Assembly: GCA_963797015.1 (NCBI GenBank)
Contig: CAWCNV010000016.1
Span: 124,001 to 188,000, forward strand
Direction of reading: 5' to 3'
Length of the DNA: 64,000 bases
From: JBBPZA01 sp963797015
GTDB lineage: Bacteria; Actinomycetota; Thermoleophilia; Solirubrobacterales; Solirubrobacteraceae
Made by a program: the position numbers and the translations under genes. Shown piece after piece: positions 8,523 to 17,137 of this stretch (within the stretch, counting starts at the first letter, position 1; every line of letters starts with the position of its first letter). The notes beneath the pieces were generated by a model. It was not told where the DNA came from, searched no databases, and saw nothing but the letters and a program-made list of their open reading frames with translations.

Positions 8523-9149
8523 ATGGCAGGCATCGAGGTCTCGGACTTTCCGATCTTCCCGCTGAGCATGGTGGCGCTGCCGACGGAGGTCGTGCCGCTC
8601 CACATCTTCGAGGAGCGCTACAAGACGATGATCGACGTGTGCCTGGAGGAGGACCAGGAGTTCGGCATCGTCTGGCTCTCGGACGACGGGCTGCGGCCGA
8701 TCGGCTGCGCGTGCGAGGTGACCGAGGTGCTCGAGCGCATGGAGGACGGGCGCCTGAACATCCTCACGCGCGGCACGCGGCCGTTCCGTGTGGTCGCGCG
8801 CCAGGACGACCAGCCCTACCCGGCCGGGACGGTCGAGTTCCTCGAGGACCGCGACGAATCGCCGTCGCCCGACGTCGCACGGGAGGCGCACGAGACCTAT
8901 GCGGACCTCGTCGAGCGCGCGACCGACGAACGGCCGGAGCCCGAGGAGCTCGAGGCGATGAGCGCCTACCAGATGGCGGCCACCGTCGACTTCGGCCATG
9001 AGGCCAAGCAGGGGCTGCTCGACCTGCGCTCCGAGAACGCGCGCCTGCGGCTGGTCACGCGGCTCTTCCGGGCCGCGGCAAAGCGCCTGGAGTTCGTCGC
9101 GCGGGCGCAGGAGCGCGCGCGCTCCAACGGCAAGGTCCGCTTCGGCTAG
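8523..9149 (+). CDS. LON substrate-binding-domain protein
   Basis: A 208-residue stand-alone LON N-terminal (PUA-like) domain protein. The diagnostic opening FPIFPLSMVALPTEVVPLHIFEERYKTMI is followed by FGIVW...GCACEVTEVLERMEDGRLNIL...RGTRPFRV, all typical of the Lon N-domain fold. There is no AAA+ or protease part, so it is not the Lon protease itself; such single-domain proteins are common in actinobacteria and are thought to bind peptides or nucleotides. The C-terminal third is helical (about residues 115-200). It has its own leaderless-type promoter and converges with the small lipoprotein gene. Confidence 0.88.
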   Translation: MAGIEVSDFPIFPLSMVALPTEVVPLHIFEERYKTMIDVCLEEDQEFGIVWLSDDGLRPIGCACEVTEVLERMEDGRLNILTRGTRPFRVVARQDDQPYPAGTVEFLEDRDESPSPDVAREAHETYADLVERATDERPEPEELEAMSAYQMAATVDFGHEAKQGLLDLRSENARLRLVTRLFRAAAKRLEFVARAQERARSNGKVRFG

Positions 9150-9161
9150 AGCCCGGCCGGC

Positions 9162-9569
9162 TCAGCGCGCGAGCCGGCAGACCTGCGTCGCCACCGAGCG
9201 GGTGAACGCCGCCAGCCGCAGGTCGGGCGGCGTGATGCCGGCGGAGTTGTCGGCGAAGGTGACGGTCCCGTCCTCGAGCCGCACGGCGTAGCGCAGGACG
9301 GAGTCCGGCCGCGCGGGGAGGCGGCGGCCGCGCTTGGCCTCGGGCGCGAGCTGGCGGGCCAGCTCGCGCGCGTCGAGCAGCCGGTCCGAGCCCATTTCGC
9401 GCTTGGTTGCGCCGTTGCAGCGCACCGTGCCGTCATCGGACACGAGCAGGTGCAGGCGCGCGCCGGGGATCGAGCCCGAGCGGGTGACGACGAACAGGTC
9501 GGCGGCGGGCGAGCCGCAGCCCGCCAGGGCGAGCCCGAGAACGACGACGACGAGGGTGAGCGATCGCAC
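9162..9569 (-). CDS. Small secreted lipoprotein, function unknown
   Basis: A 135-residue protein with a lipoprotein signal: a hydrophobic run VVVVLGLALA and lipobox LAGC, so lipidation is predicted at Cys18. The mature part contains short beta-like stretches (RLHLLVSDDGTVRC, VLRYAVRLEDGTVTFADNSAG) and one further Cys pair (Cys52 and Cys131), possibly disulphide linked. It is not recognised beyond this. It converges with the LON-domain gene; the upstream neighbour on the other strand is a dehydrogenase. Confidence 0.75.
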   Translation of the reverse strand: MRSLTLVVVVLGLALAGCGSPAADLFVVTRSGSIPGARLHLLVSDDGTVRCNGATKREMGSDRLLDARELARQLAPEAKRGRRLPARPDSVLRYAVRLEDGTVTFADNSAGITPPDLRLAAFTRSVATQVCRLAR

Positions 9570-9637
9570 GCGGGCATCGAAGCACGCCGCCTGCCGCCGA
9601 CGCGTCAGGACGGCCCTGGTCGGGCATGATGGGCTGC

Positions 9638-10504
9638 ATGAGCATCTCCGTCGCCGTGCTGGGCACGGGCATCATGGGCGCTCCGATGGCGCGCAACCTC
9701 GCCGCCGCCGGCCACGCCGTGCGCGCGTGGAATCGCACCGAGGACAAGGCGCGCGCGCTCGAGCAGGACGGAGCGAGCGTCGCGCGCTCGCCCGCCGAGG
9801 CGGCCCGCGAGGCGGACGTGGTGGTGACGATGCTCGCCGAGGGCGACGCCGTCGAGCGCGTCATGACCGGGGACGACGGCGCGCTGTTCGCGATGCGCGA
9901 CGATGCGGTGTGGGCCCAGATGAGCACGGTCGGGCTGATCGCGACCGAGCGTCTGGCGGCGCTGTCGCTGGAGGCGGGCCGAGCCTACGTCGACGCGCCG
10001 GTGCTGGGGACCAAGGCCCCCGCGGAGGCCGGTGAGCTCGTCGTGCTGGCCTCCGGACCGGAGCACGTGCGCGACCGTTGCGCGCCGGTCTTCGAGGCGG
10101 TGGGCCGGGCGACGCGGTGGCTGGGCGAGGAGCCGGGCCTCGGCACGCGCGCGAAGCTCGTGCTCAACGCCTGGGTCGTCGAGCTGGTCGGCGCGACCGC
10201 CGAGGCGATCCGCCTCGCGCGCGCGCTCGACCTCGATCCTTCGCTGTACCTGGACATCATCAGCGGTGGACCGCTCGACTCGGCCTACGCGCAGGTCAAG
10301 GGCAAGGCGATGATCGAGGACGCGACACAAGAAGCCAGCTTCCCGCTCAGGCTGGCGCACAAGGACATCGGCCTCGTCCGCGAGGCGGCCGCCGCGCGCC
10401 ACCTCACGCTGCCGATGGTCGAAGCCCTGGCCGACAGCTTCGCGCGCGCGGAGGAGCTGGGGCACGGCGACGAGGACCTGGCCGCCGTCGTGCGAGCGCT
10501 CTAG
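9638..10504 (+). CDS. NAD(P)-dependent beta-hydroxyacid dehydrogenase (3-hydroxyisobutyrate dehydrogenase family)
   Basis: A 288-residue enzyme of the beta-hydroxyacid dehydrogenase family. The Rossmann signature VLGTGIMGAPMARNLAAAG is at the N-terminus, a substrate-binding variant GTKAPAEAGEL lies near residue 125, and the catalytic lysine sits in GTRAKLVLNAW near residue 170. Family members oxidise 3-hydroxyisobutyrate (valine breakdown) or reduce tartronate semialdehyde or glyoxylate. The isobutyryl-CoA mutase genes at 33-35.6 kb make a link to valine/isobutyrate metabolism attractive but unproven. Two other ATGs sit 9 and 12 nt upstream; the one at 9638 gives the family-typical MSISVAVLG. 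The gene ends in CTAG shared with the convergent methyltransferase. Confidence 0.87.
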   Translation: MSISVAVLGTGIMGAPMARNLAAAGHAVRAWNRTEDKARALEQDGASVARSPAEAAREADVVVTMLAEGDAVERVMTGDDGALFAMRDDAVWAQMSTVGLIATERLAALSLEAGRAYVDAPVLGTKAPAEAGELVVLASGPEHVRDRCAPVFEAVGRATRWLGEEPGLGTRAKLVLNAWVVELVGATAEAIRLARALDLDPSLYLDIISGGPLDSAYAQVKGKAMIEDATQEASFPLRLAHKDIGLVREAAAARHLTLPMVEALADSFARAEELGHGDEDLAAVVRAL

Positions 10505-11418
10505 GTCCGCCGGCCGGAGAGCAGCAGGTTGTAGAACAGCGCCGCGGGCAGGCGGCCTTCGAGCAGGCGCCGGTCGACCTGCTGAAGGAAGAGGTAGCCG
10601 CGGTAGGCATACTGGCGCCACAGCCACGGCACGTCGTCGGGCTCGGCCGTCGCTTCGAGCGCGCGGTTGCTCCAGCCGAAGCAGCTCGCCGCGAGCTCCT
10701 CGCCGCACACGCGGACGCCCGTGAAGCCGGCCTCGCGCGCCAGCGAGGCGAGCTCGCCCGGCGCGAAGGCATGCACGTCGACCCAGCGCTCGAGCCCGTG
10801 GCCGTCGTCCGGTGCGCCGTCGCCGTTGTCCTGCCAGTGGGCGCGGCGCGCCCCCATGAGCCTGCGCCAGGCCGGAGCCAGCGCGTGCGCGCCGCGCTTG
10901 GGCAGCGCGGCGAGGCGGTCGCCGTAGCGCGAGGGCTCGCCGGCGAAGACGACCGTGCCGCCCGGCGCGAGCACGCGATGGAACTCGGCCATCGCCGCGG
11001 GCAGGTCGGGAAGGTGGTGGAGCACGGCGTGGCCGAGCACGAGGTCGAAGCTCGCGTCTGGGAAGGGCAGCGCGTCGGCGGCGGCGTGGACCGTGCGCAC
11101 CTCCAACCCCAAGCTGCGCGCGTTGTCCTGCAGCGTGGCCAGCATCCCGGGCGAGATGTCGCTGCAGATGGCCTCGCGCACGAGGCCGGCGCGTACGAGG
11201 TTGAGCGAGAAGTAGCCCGTCCCGGCGCCGATCTCGAGTGCGCGGCCGTAGGGCTCGCGCGGCCGTCCTCCCAGCGCCTTGTCGACCTTCGCCAGCACCT
11301 GCCGCCCGCCGGTCGGGCCGAAGTCGATCCCCCACTTGGAGTCGTACTCGGCGGCCGCCACGTCGTGGTAGCGCTCGTTCACGGTGCGGATCTCCGCGGC
11401 GGTGCTGGGCCCGGTCAT
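10501..11418 (-). CDS. Class I SAM-dependent methyltransferase
   Basis: A 305-residue Rossmann-fold methyltransferase. Motif I is ALEIGAGTGYFSLNL (about residue 68), the acidic loop is ICSDISPGML, and the motif IV/post-motif region LVLGHAVLHHLPDLPAAM is of the UbiE/Methyltransf_11 type. The C-terminal region (WQYAYRGYLFLQQVDRRL-like) is extended and aromatic. It is divergent from another methyltransferase that begins a glucan cluster, so it could methylate the same polysaccharide, as Rv3037c is proposed to do in the mycobacterial methylglucose lipopolysaccharide locus; this is inference. The start ATG at 11418 is supported by a TATGGT box 9 nt upstream. Confidence 0.87.
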   Translation of the reverse strand: MTGPSTAAEIRTVNERYHDVAAAEYDSKWGIDFGPTGGRQVLAKVDKALGGRPREPYGRALEIGAGTGYFSLNLVRAGLVREAICSDISPGMLATLQDNARSLGLEVRTVHAAADALPFPDASFDLVLGHAVLHHLPDLPAAMAEFHRVLAPGGTVVFAGEPSRYGDRLAALPKRGAHALAPAWRRLMGARRAHWQDNGDGAPDDGHGLERWVDVHAFAPGELASLAREAGFTGVRVCGEELAASCFGWSNRALEATAEPDDVPWLWRQYAYRGYLFLQQVDRRLLEGRLPAALFYNLLLSGRRT

Positions 11419-11427
11419 TGCGCCGTG

Positions 11428-11433
11428 ACCATA
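11428..11433 (-). promoter_or_regulatory. -10 box TATGGT for the minus-strand methyltransferase
   Basis: TATGGT on the minus strand ends 9 nt before the ATG at 11418, predicting a leaderless transcript. Confidence 0.42.
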
Positions 11434-11448
11434 CTCACCCGCACCACC

Positions 11449-11454
11449 TAGACT
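11449..11454 (+). promoter_or_regulatory. -10 box TAGACT for the glucan cluster
   Basis: TAGACT ends 9 nt before the GTG at 11464. A GTGACC hexamer 18 bp upstream (11425-11430) may serve as the -35. It lies back to back with the promoter of the opposite gene. Confidence 0.45.
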
Positions 11455-11463
11455 CGCGCGGCC

Positions 11464-12228
11464 GTGGCCCAGTCCACCTACGTCCAGCGCGATCAGCCGA
11501 CCGGGGTGCCGCCGCTCGAGCTGACCGGCGAGCGCACGCTTCCCGACGTGCCCGAGGAGAACTACTGGTACCGCCGGCACCTGGTCGTCTACGAGTGGAT
11601 CGCCGCGCGGGTCGACGGCCTACGTGTGATCGACATGGCATGCGGCGAGGGCTATGGCGCAGGGCTTCTGGCCGAGCGGGCGGCATCGGTCGTCGGGGTC
11701 GACGCCAACCCCGAGGCCCACGAGCACGCGCGCCTGCGATACCGGCGCCCGAACCTGCGCTTCGAGCGCGAGCTCGTCGATCGCTTCTCGGAGCCATGCG
11801 ACGCGATCTCGTTCCTGCAGACGATCGAGCACCTCGAGGACCCCGGGCCCGTGCTCGACCACTTCGCCGCGATGCTCTCGCCCGGCGGGACGGCCTACAT
11901 CTCGACACCGAACGTCCTGACCCTCGCGCCGCCCGGTGCGCCGCGCTCGGGCAACCCGTGGCACGTGCACGAATACCGGGCCGCGGAGTTCGAGGCGCTC
12001 TGCCGGGCGCACTTCGCGCGCGTGGAGGTGCTCGGTCTCCACCACGCGGGCAAGCTGCGCCTGCACGAGCTGGCGCTGCGCGCCGGCTGGGACGCCGTGC
12101 ACCCGCGGCTGCGCCTGACCGAGCGCTTCTACCGCCGCTTGGTGCCCGCGATCGGCACGCGCGACTTCGTGCTGCACGGCGGCAGGATGGAGCGCGCGCT
12201 GGACTTCGTCGCGGTCTGCCGTCCGTGA
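11464..12228 (+). CDS. SAM-dependent methyltransferase of a glucan cluster
   Basis: A 254-residue class I methyltransferase. Motif I is VIDMACGEGYGAGLLAERA (about residue 57) with VVGVDANPEAHEHA after it; ISFLQTIEHLEDP and LSPGGTAYISTPN are the usual motifs IV-VI. The position directly before the GH57 and GT4 genes matches Rv3030 in the mycobacterial 6-O-methylglucose lipopolysaccharide locus, so O-methylation of an alpha-glucan is the best guess (inference from synteny). The GTG start at 11464 has a TAGACT box just upstream. Its stop overlaps the next start in GTGA (12225-12228), so expression with the branching enzyme is coupled. Confidence 0.88.
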   Translation: MAQSTYVQRDQPTGVPPLELTGERTLPDVPEENYWYRRHLVVYEWIAARVDGLRVIDMACGEGYGAGLLAERAASVVGVDANPEAHEHARLRYRRPNLRFERELVDRFSEPCDAISFLQTIEHLEDPGPVLDHFAAMLSPGGTAYISTPNVLTLAPPGAPRSGNPWHVHEYRAAEFEALCRAHFARVEVLGLHHAGKLRLHELALRAGWDAVHPRLRLTERFYRRLVPAIGTRDFVLHGGRMERALDFVAVCRP

Positions 12229-13628
12229 GAACGCGGCCGGCGGCCGGCGAGCGCGGAGAGCTCGCGCTCGTCCTGCACACGCACATGCCCTACGTCGAGG
12301 GCTTCGGCACCTGGCCGTCCGGCGAGGAGTGGCTGTGGGAGGCGATGGCGACCTGCTACCTGCCGCTGCTCGAGCTGCTCGTGGAAGACCCGCCGATCAC
12401 GCTGTCGATCACGCCGGTGCTGGCCGACCAGCTCGAGGCGCCGGGCATCGGCGAGCGCTTCCTCGCCTTCCTGCACCACGTGCGCGCGCGGACCCACGCG
12501 CTCGACGTCGAGGGCCTGCGCGCGGGCGGCGAGCACGGCCTCGCCGACGAGGTCGAGCGCGCGGCGGGCGACTACTCGCGCTCGGCCGAGCGCTTCGAGT
12601 CGCTCGGCGACCTTCTGGCGGCGCTGCTGCCGCATGCCTCGTGGACCTCCGCCGCCACCCATCCCGTGCTCCCGCTGCTCGCCACGGACGCGGGTGTGCG
12701 GCTCCAGCTCGAGACCGGGATCGCCGCGCACCGGCGCCGCGCCGGGACGTGGGGCGGCGGCCTGTGGCTACCCGAGTGCGCGCACGCGCCGTGGCTCGAC
12801 CCGCTGCTCGCGGAGGCCGGCGTGCACGCGGTGTGCGTCGACCTCACCGACGTGCTCGGGCTCGGGGCGAGCGCTCATCTGCGACCGCTGCGCACCGAGG
12901 ACGGTCCGCTGCTCGTCCCGATCGACCGCGAGACGATCGAGCTCGTGTGGAGCCATCGCGGCTACCCGAGTCACGGCTCCTACCGCGACTACCACCACCA
13001 CACGATCCACCACCATCGGCCGTGGGCCAACGACGGCTCGCCCTACGACCACGGCGCGGCGCTCGCGCTGGCCCGCCGGCACGCGGCCGACTTCGTCGCG
13101 CGCACGCGCGCCCGGCTCGAGCGGGCGGGCGGCGGGCTGTGCGTGTGTGCGCTCGACACCGAGCTCCTGGGCCACTGGTGGTACGAGGGCGTCGAATGGC
13201 TGCGCGCGGTCGTGGACGAGGCGAGCGCGCAGGGGCTCGCGCTGGCGCCGCTCGACGCGGCGCTCGATCGCCACGAGCCCGTCGCGCTCGACTCGGAGCT
13301 GCCGGTGACCACCTGGGGCGAGCCTCGCACGCTGTGGACGTGGGACGGGCCGCAGGTGTCAGAGCTCGCCTGGGGCGTGCGGGCGGCCGAGCTGCGCGTC
13401 GTCGCGCGCGGCGCGCAGGTCACGCCACGAGCCGTGCGCGAGCTGCTGGCGTTGCAGAGCTCGGACTGGAGCTTCATGGTCACGCGCGGCCTGGCCGGCC
13501 CCTACCCGCGCGAGCGCGCCGACGGTCACGCGGCCGTGCTGGACGAGGCGCTGGCAATAGACTCCGCGCCGCCGGCGCTGCGAAACCTCGCGCCCGAGCT
13601 CGTCCTGGCCCCGCTGCTGCAACCGTGA
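12225..13628 (+). CDS. GH57 (DUF1957) alpha-glucan branching enzyme
   Basis: A 467-residue glycoside hydrolase family 57 protein. The (beta/alpha)7 core starts ELALVLHTHMPYVEGFG, the nucleophile is Glu184 in WLPECAHAP, and the acid/base is Asp311 in ALDTELLGHWWYEG; these match the catalytic pair of characterised GH57 branching enzymes. The C-terminal helical domain with LLALQSSDWSFMVTRG is diagnostic for the DUF1957 subgroup. It should introduce alpha-1,6 branches into an alpha-1,4-glucan in the cytosol. The GTG start at 12225 overlaps the upstream methyltransferase stop; a longer in-frame extension upstream is antisense-like and rejected. The GT4 gene follows after 37 nt. Confidence 0.93.
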   Translation: MRTRPAAGERGELALVLHTHMPYVEGFGTWPSGEEWLWEAMATCYLPLLELLVEDPPITLSITPVLADQLEAPGIGERFLAFLHHVRARTHALDVEGLRAGGEHGLADEVERAAGDYSRSAERFESLGDLLAALLPHASWTSAATHPVLPLLATDAGVRLQLETGIAAHRRRAGTWGGGLWLPECAHAPWLDPLLAEAGVHAVCVDLTDVLGLGASAHLRPLRTEDGPLLVPIDRETIELVWSHRGYPSHGSYRDYHHHTIHHHRPWANDGSPYDHGAALALARRHAADFVARTRARLERAGGGLCVCALDTELLGHWWYEGVEWLRAVVDEASAQGLALAPLDAALDRHEPVALDSELPVTTWGEPRTLWTWDGPQVSELAWGVRAAELRVVARGAQVTPRAVRELLALQSSDWSFMVTRGLAGPYPRERADGHAAVLDEALAIDSAPPALRNLAPELVLAPLLQP

Positions 13629-13665
13629 CCCGCGTCCGCCCCGCCCTCGCTCCGCCGCGCCGCAC

Positions 13666-14877
13666 GTGACCCGCGTCCTGATCCTCTCCTGGGAGTACCC
13701 GCCGCTGATCGAGGGCGGCCTCGCCCGCCACGTGCGCAAGCTCTCGGAGGGGCTGGTGGCCGAGGGGGTCGAGGTCCACGTCCTGACCCGCGGCGACGAG
13801 CGCCTTCCCGCCGAGTGCGAGCAGGAGGGTGTCGTCGTGCACCGCGTGCGCGAGCCGCGCCGGCCGCGCGACCTGGGGGAGTTCGTGACCTGGATCGAGC
13901 ACATGAACTCGGACATGCTCGCCGCGGGGGTCGAGCTCGGCGAGCGCGAGACCTTCGATGTCGTGCACGGGCACGACTGGCTCGTCGCCTCGGCGGGCGA
14001 CCACCTCGCGCGCTTGCTGCGCTGCCCGCTCGTGGTGACCATCCACGCGACCGAGTACGGCCGCCATCAGGGTTGGGTGGAAGACCACCCGCAGTCCTAC
14101 ATCCACGGCGTCGAGCGCTGGATGGCCAACCGCGCCGACCGCGTCGTCGTGTGCTCCCACTACATGCGCGACCACGTGGCCGACGTCTACGACCTCGAGG
14201 AGCAGCGCGTGACGGTGATCCCCAACGGGATCGACCCCGTCGACCTGCAGCCCGTCGAGGACCTCGACGCCCTGCGCGCGCGCTTCGCGAAGCCGGGCGA
14301 GCGGCTGGTCATCCTCATCGGCCGGCTGGTGTACGAGAAGGGCTTCCAGCTCGCGCTCGAGGCGCTTCCCGGCGTGATCGGGCGGCTCGGAGACGTGCGC
14401 TTCCTGGTCGCCGGCTCGGGAACCCACGAGGCCGAGCTCCGGCGCCAGGCCACCGAGCTGGGGCTGGACCCGCACGGCAGCTTCCTCGGCTGGATCGGCG
14501 ACGACGTGCTGCACTCGCTGTACCGCATCGCCGACCTGTGCGTCGTGCCTTCGCTGTACGAGCCGTTCGGGCTCGTGGCGCTCGAGGCGATGGCCTCGGG
14601 CTGCCCGTGCATCGTGGCCGACACCGGCGGCCTGCGCGAGATCGTGCCCGAGGACGAGCGCGTCGGCCTGCGCTTCAACGGCGGCGACGCCGAGCACCTG
14701 GCCACGATGGTCGAGCGCCTGCTCACCGACGACCGCCTCCGCGATCGTCTGGTCGCCGAGGCCTCGGAGCACGTGCTGCGCTTCGACTGGGCCGACGTGG
14801 CGCGCAAGACCGCGGCGCTGTATGCCGGGACGCGGGGCGCCGACCGCGCGGCCGGCGGTGGCCGGACGCGCTCCTAG
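13666..14877 (+). CDS. GT4 glycosyltransferase, glycogen-synthase-like
   Basis: A 403-residue GT-B enzyme. The N-terminal domain has VLILSWEYPPLIEGGLARHV and VVHGHDWLVASAGDHLA (nucleotide-sugar synthase pattern), and the C-terminal domain carries the E-x7-E motif EPFGLVALEAM with CIVADTGGLREIV. This arrangement is typical of alpha-1,4-glucosyltransferases that extend glycogen or methylglucose chains (Rv3032 type) using ADP- or UDP-glucose. With the preceding branching enzyme and methyltransferase it forms the expected extension, branching and methylation trio. The GTG start at 13666 gives MTRVLILSW. Confidence 0.92.
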   Translation: MTRVLILSWEYPPLIEGGLARHVRKLSEGLVAEGVEVHVLTRGDERLPAECEQEGVVVHRVREPRRPRDLGEFVTWIEHMNSDMLAAGVELGERETFDVVHGHDWLVASAGDHLARLLRCPLVVTIHATEYGRHQGWVEDHPQSYIHGVERWMANRADRVVVCSHYMRDHVADVYDLEEQRVTVIPNGIDPVDLQPVEDLDALRARFAKPGERLVILIGRLVYEKGFQLALEALPGVIGRLGDVRFLVAGSGTHEAELRRQATELGLDPHGSFLGWIGDDVLHSLYRIADLCVVPSLYEPFGLVALEAMASGCPCIVADTGGLREIVPEDERVGLRFNGGDAEHLATMVERLLTDDRLRDRLVAEASEHVLRFDWADVARKTAALYAGTRGADRAAGGGRTRS

Positions 14878-16309
14878 CCGCACCGCGCTGCTCCTGGTCG
14901 CGATCTGCGCCCTGGCGGCCGCGGTCCGCTTCGCCACGCTCGAGGTGCAGAGCCTCTGGCTGGACGAGTCCTTCACGCTCGCTCTGGTGCGCAGGCCGTT
15001 CGGAGAGCTGCTGTCCGCGCTTCCTCGGACCGAGCGCACGCCGCCGCCCTACGTCGTCGCCGTCTGGCTGTGGGCGCGGCCCTTCGGTACCAGCGAGGCC
15101 GGGCTTCGCTCGCTCTCGGCGCTTGCGGGCACGGCGACGATCCCGCTCGTCTTCCTCGCGGGCCGCGAGCTCGTCTCCCGCCGCGCCGGTCTCGTCGCCG
15201 CGGCGCTGGCCGCCGTCCACCCGTGGCTCGTGTGGTACTCGCAGGAGGCGCGCGCCTACGCGCTGCTGCTGCTCTTCGCCACCGCCGGGCTCGTCTTCTT
15301 CGCGCGGGCGCTGAGAGCCGACTTTTCGCCGCGGGTCCTCGCGCTGTGGGCGGTGGCGTCGCTGCTGACCGTCACCACCCACCCAGCCGGAGCCCCGATC
15401 GTGATAGCCGAGGCCACCTGGCTGGTCGGGAGCGCGCTGATGGCCACGGAGCGGCGCGGCGCGACGGTCCTCGCCGTGGGCGCTACGGCCGTCGGAGCGC
15501 TGGTGCTCATCCCCCTGGCCCTCGCTCAGAGCTCGGCCGGCTCGGACGTCGCCTCGGGCGGCGGTGACCCGCTCGCGACCCAGGTGAAGCAGCTGACCAA
15601 GCAGTTGTTCAACAGCGAGATAGGCGGCGCGTTCGACGGGCAGGCGCTGGTCGCGGGCATCATCGCCGTGGCGGCGGTGTGGCTGTTGGTGAGGCGGGGC
15701 GACATGCGCGAGCGCAACGGCGCGCTCGTGGCGGGGTCGCTCGCGGCGGCGGCCGCGATCCTTCCCCTGGCGGCCGACGCGACCGGGGTGAACGCATTCT
15801 TGGTGCGCTACGCACTTCCAGCCGCGGTGCCGGCGCTCGTCGTCGTCGCGGCGGGCTGCGGCGCCCGGCGCGCCGGCCTCGCGGGGCTCGTCGCAGGCGT
15901 GCTGCTGGGCGCCATCTGGCTGGCGACCGACGTTCGGGTGGCGCTCGATCGCGGGCTGCAGCGCGATGACTGGCGCGGGGCGGTCGCCGCGCTCGGGCCG
16001 GTTCGCGAGCCGCGCGCCGTCGTCGTGACCCACGGGTACGAGGAGCTGGCGCTCGAGGGCTACATGCACGAGCCCTCGGCTCTGCCTCCCGCCGGCGCCG
16101 AGCTGTCAGAGCTCGACGTCGTGCGACTCGCGCGAGGCTCGGGGGAACCCCCGCCGCTGCGCTTCCCGGGCTTCGCCCTCGCGGCCCGGCGTCGCACCAC
16201 GAGCTACGAGCTGCTGCGCTTCCGCGCGCCGGGCCTGGCCCGGGTGACCCGGGCCACGCTCGCCCCGGTGGGACCTGCTCCGGGCGTGCTGGTGCAGACC
16301 CCGCCCTGA
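14858..16309 (+). CDS. GT-C (GT39/PMT-like) membrane glycosyltransferase
   Basis: A membrane protein of 483 residues. The first extracytoplasmic loop has SLWLDESFTLALVRRPFGELL, the Asp-Glu pair found in polyprenyl-phosphate-sugar-dependent GT-C enzymes, followed by about ten hydrophobic helices and a soluble C-terminal tail. Such enzymes add a sugar from a lipid carrier on the outer face of the membrane. It overlaps the GT4 gene. GTG at 14858 (20-nt overlap) is preferred, but an ATG at 14822 (56-nt overlap) is possible. There is no counterpart in the mycobacterial trio that I can name, so its acceptor is unknown. Confidence 0.82.
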   Translation: MAGRAPSRTALLLVAICALAAAVRFATLEVQSLWLDESFTLALVRRPFGELLSALPRTERTPPPYVVAVWLWARPFGTSEAGLRSLSALAGTATIPLVFLAGRELVSRRAGLVAAALAAVHPWLVWYSQEARAYALLLLFATAGLVFFARALRADFSPRVLALWAVASLLTVTTHPAGAPIVIAEATWLVGSALMATERRGATVLAVGATAVGALVLIPLALAQSSAGSDVASGGGDPLATQVKQLTKQLFNSEIGGAFDGQALVAGIIAVAAVWLLVRRGDMRERNGALVAGSLAAAAAILPLAADATGVNAFLVRYALPAAVPALVVVAAGCGARRAGLAGLVAGVLLGAIWLATDVRVALDRGLQRDDWRGAVAALGPVREPRAVVVTHGYEELALEGYMHEPSALPPAGAELSELDVVRLARGSGEPPPLRFPGFALAARRRTTSYELLRFRAPGLARVTRATLAPVGPAPGVLVQTPP

Positions 16310-16325
16310 GCGACTCCGGGCGCCC

Positions 16326-17015
16326 TCACCCCCAGCGCAGCGTCCGCGGCACGTCGCGCATCCGGATCACGCGCGCCGGGACGCCGGCGGCGACCGCGTT
16401 GTCGGGCACGTCGCGCGTGACGACCGACGAGGTGCCGAGGATGCAGTTGTCGCCGACTGTGACCCCGCGCAGGATGCAGACCCCGTAGCCGATCCAGCAG
16501 TTGTGGCCGACCTCGACGTCGCGCTTGTAGATGCCCTGCAGGCGGATCGGGCGCTCGACCTCGACGGTCCCGTGGTCGAAGTCGATCAGCATCACGCGGT
16601 CGGCGATCACGCACTCGCGCCCGATCGAGACGCGCTGGAAGGCCGAGATGGTGCACTCCTGGCCGAGCACCGTCTTGGCACCGACGCGGACCTCGCCCTC
16701 GTGGACGCGGATCTTGGTCCCGTGGCCGAGCCACGACCAGCGGCCGAGGTGGAGCTTCGCGCCGCGCCCGATCTCCAGGCGCACGCCCGGGCCGACGAAG
16801 CACAGGCCGTCGGTCACCAGCCGCCCGCGGAAGCGCAGCTTGAGCCACGCGAGGCGCGCGAAGAGCAGCCCGTACTCCGGAGTGAGCATCCCGTGACGGC
16901 GCAGGAAGCGAAGCAGCGTCAGCGGGCCGCCTTGACGCGGGGGCGGCTCGGCTCGTACGCCGGCCGGAGCGGCGACCGAGGGTGCGGCGACGAGCGGGTC
17001 GGCGTTGGGCGGCAT
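16326..17015 (-). CDS. Left-handed beta-helix (hexapeptide) acyltransferase
   Basis: A 229-residue LbH acyltransferase. Imperfect hexapeptide repeats run from about residue 85 to 215 (VGPGVRLEIGRGAKLHLG, VGAKTVLGQECTISAF, VGHNCWIGYGVCILRGVTVGDNCILG), and the C-terminal end GVPARVIRMRD is typical of sugar O-acetyltransferases. The first 30 residues are Pro/Ala-rich. The catalytic His is probably in FDHGTVEVERP. It converges on the GT-C gene. A hexapeptide transferase (Rv3034c) also occurs in the mycobacterial methylglucose lipopolysaccharide region, so acylation of the glucan is plausible. ATG at 17015 has a TAGCAT box 8 nt upstream. Confidence 0.87.
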   Translation of the reverse strand: MPPNADPLVAAPSVAAPAGVRAEPPPRQGGPLTLLRFLRRHGMLTPEYGLLFARLAWLKLRFRGRLVTDGLCFVGPGVRLEIGRGAKLHLGRWSWLGHGTKIRVHEGEVRVGAKTVLGQECTISAFQRVSIGRECVIADRVMLIDFDHGTVEVERPIRLQGIYKRDVEVGHNCWIGYGVCILRGVTVGDNCILGTSSVVTRDVPDNAVAAGVPARVIRMRDVPRTLRWG

Positions 17016-17023
17016 CGCGGCGG

Positions 17024-17029
17024 ATGCTA
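17024..17029 (-). promoter_or_regulatory. -10 box TAGCAT for the acyltransferase
   Basis: Minus-strand TAGCAT ends 8 nt before the ATG at 17015, fitting the leaderless pattern of this window. Confidence 0.4.
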
Positions 17030-17137
17030 AAGCGGCGCCAAGCGGCCGCGGCCGGCCGCCCACCGCCGGCGCGCGCGCTCGCCCGGCGCGGCTGCGCTCG
17101 TCGGCCACGCGACTGTCGCTGCCATCATCTGCGCCCG

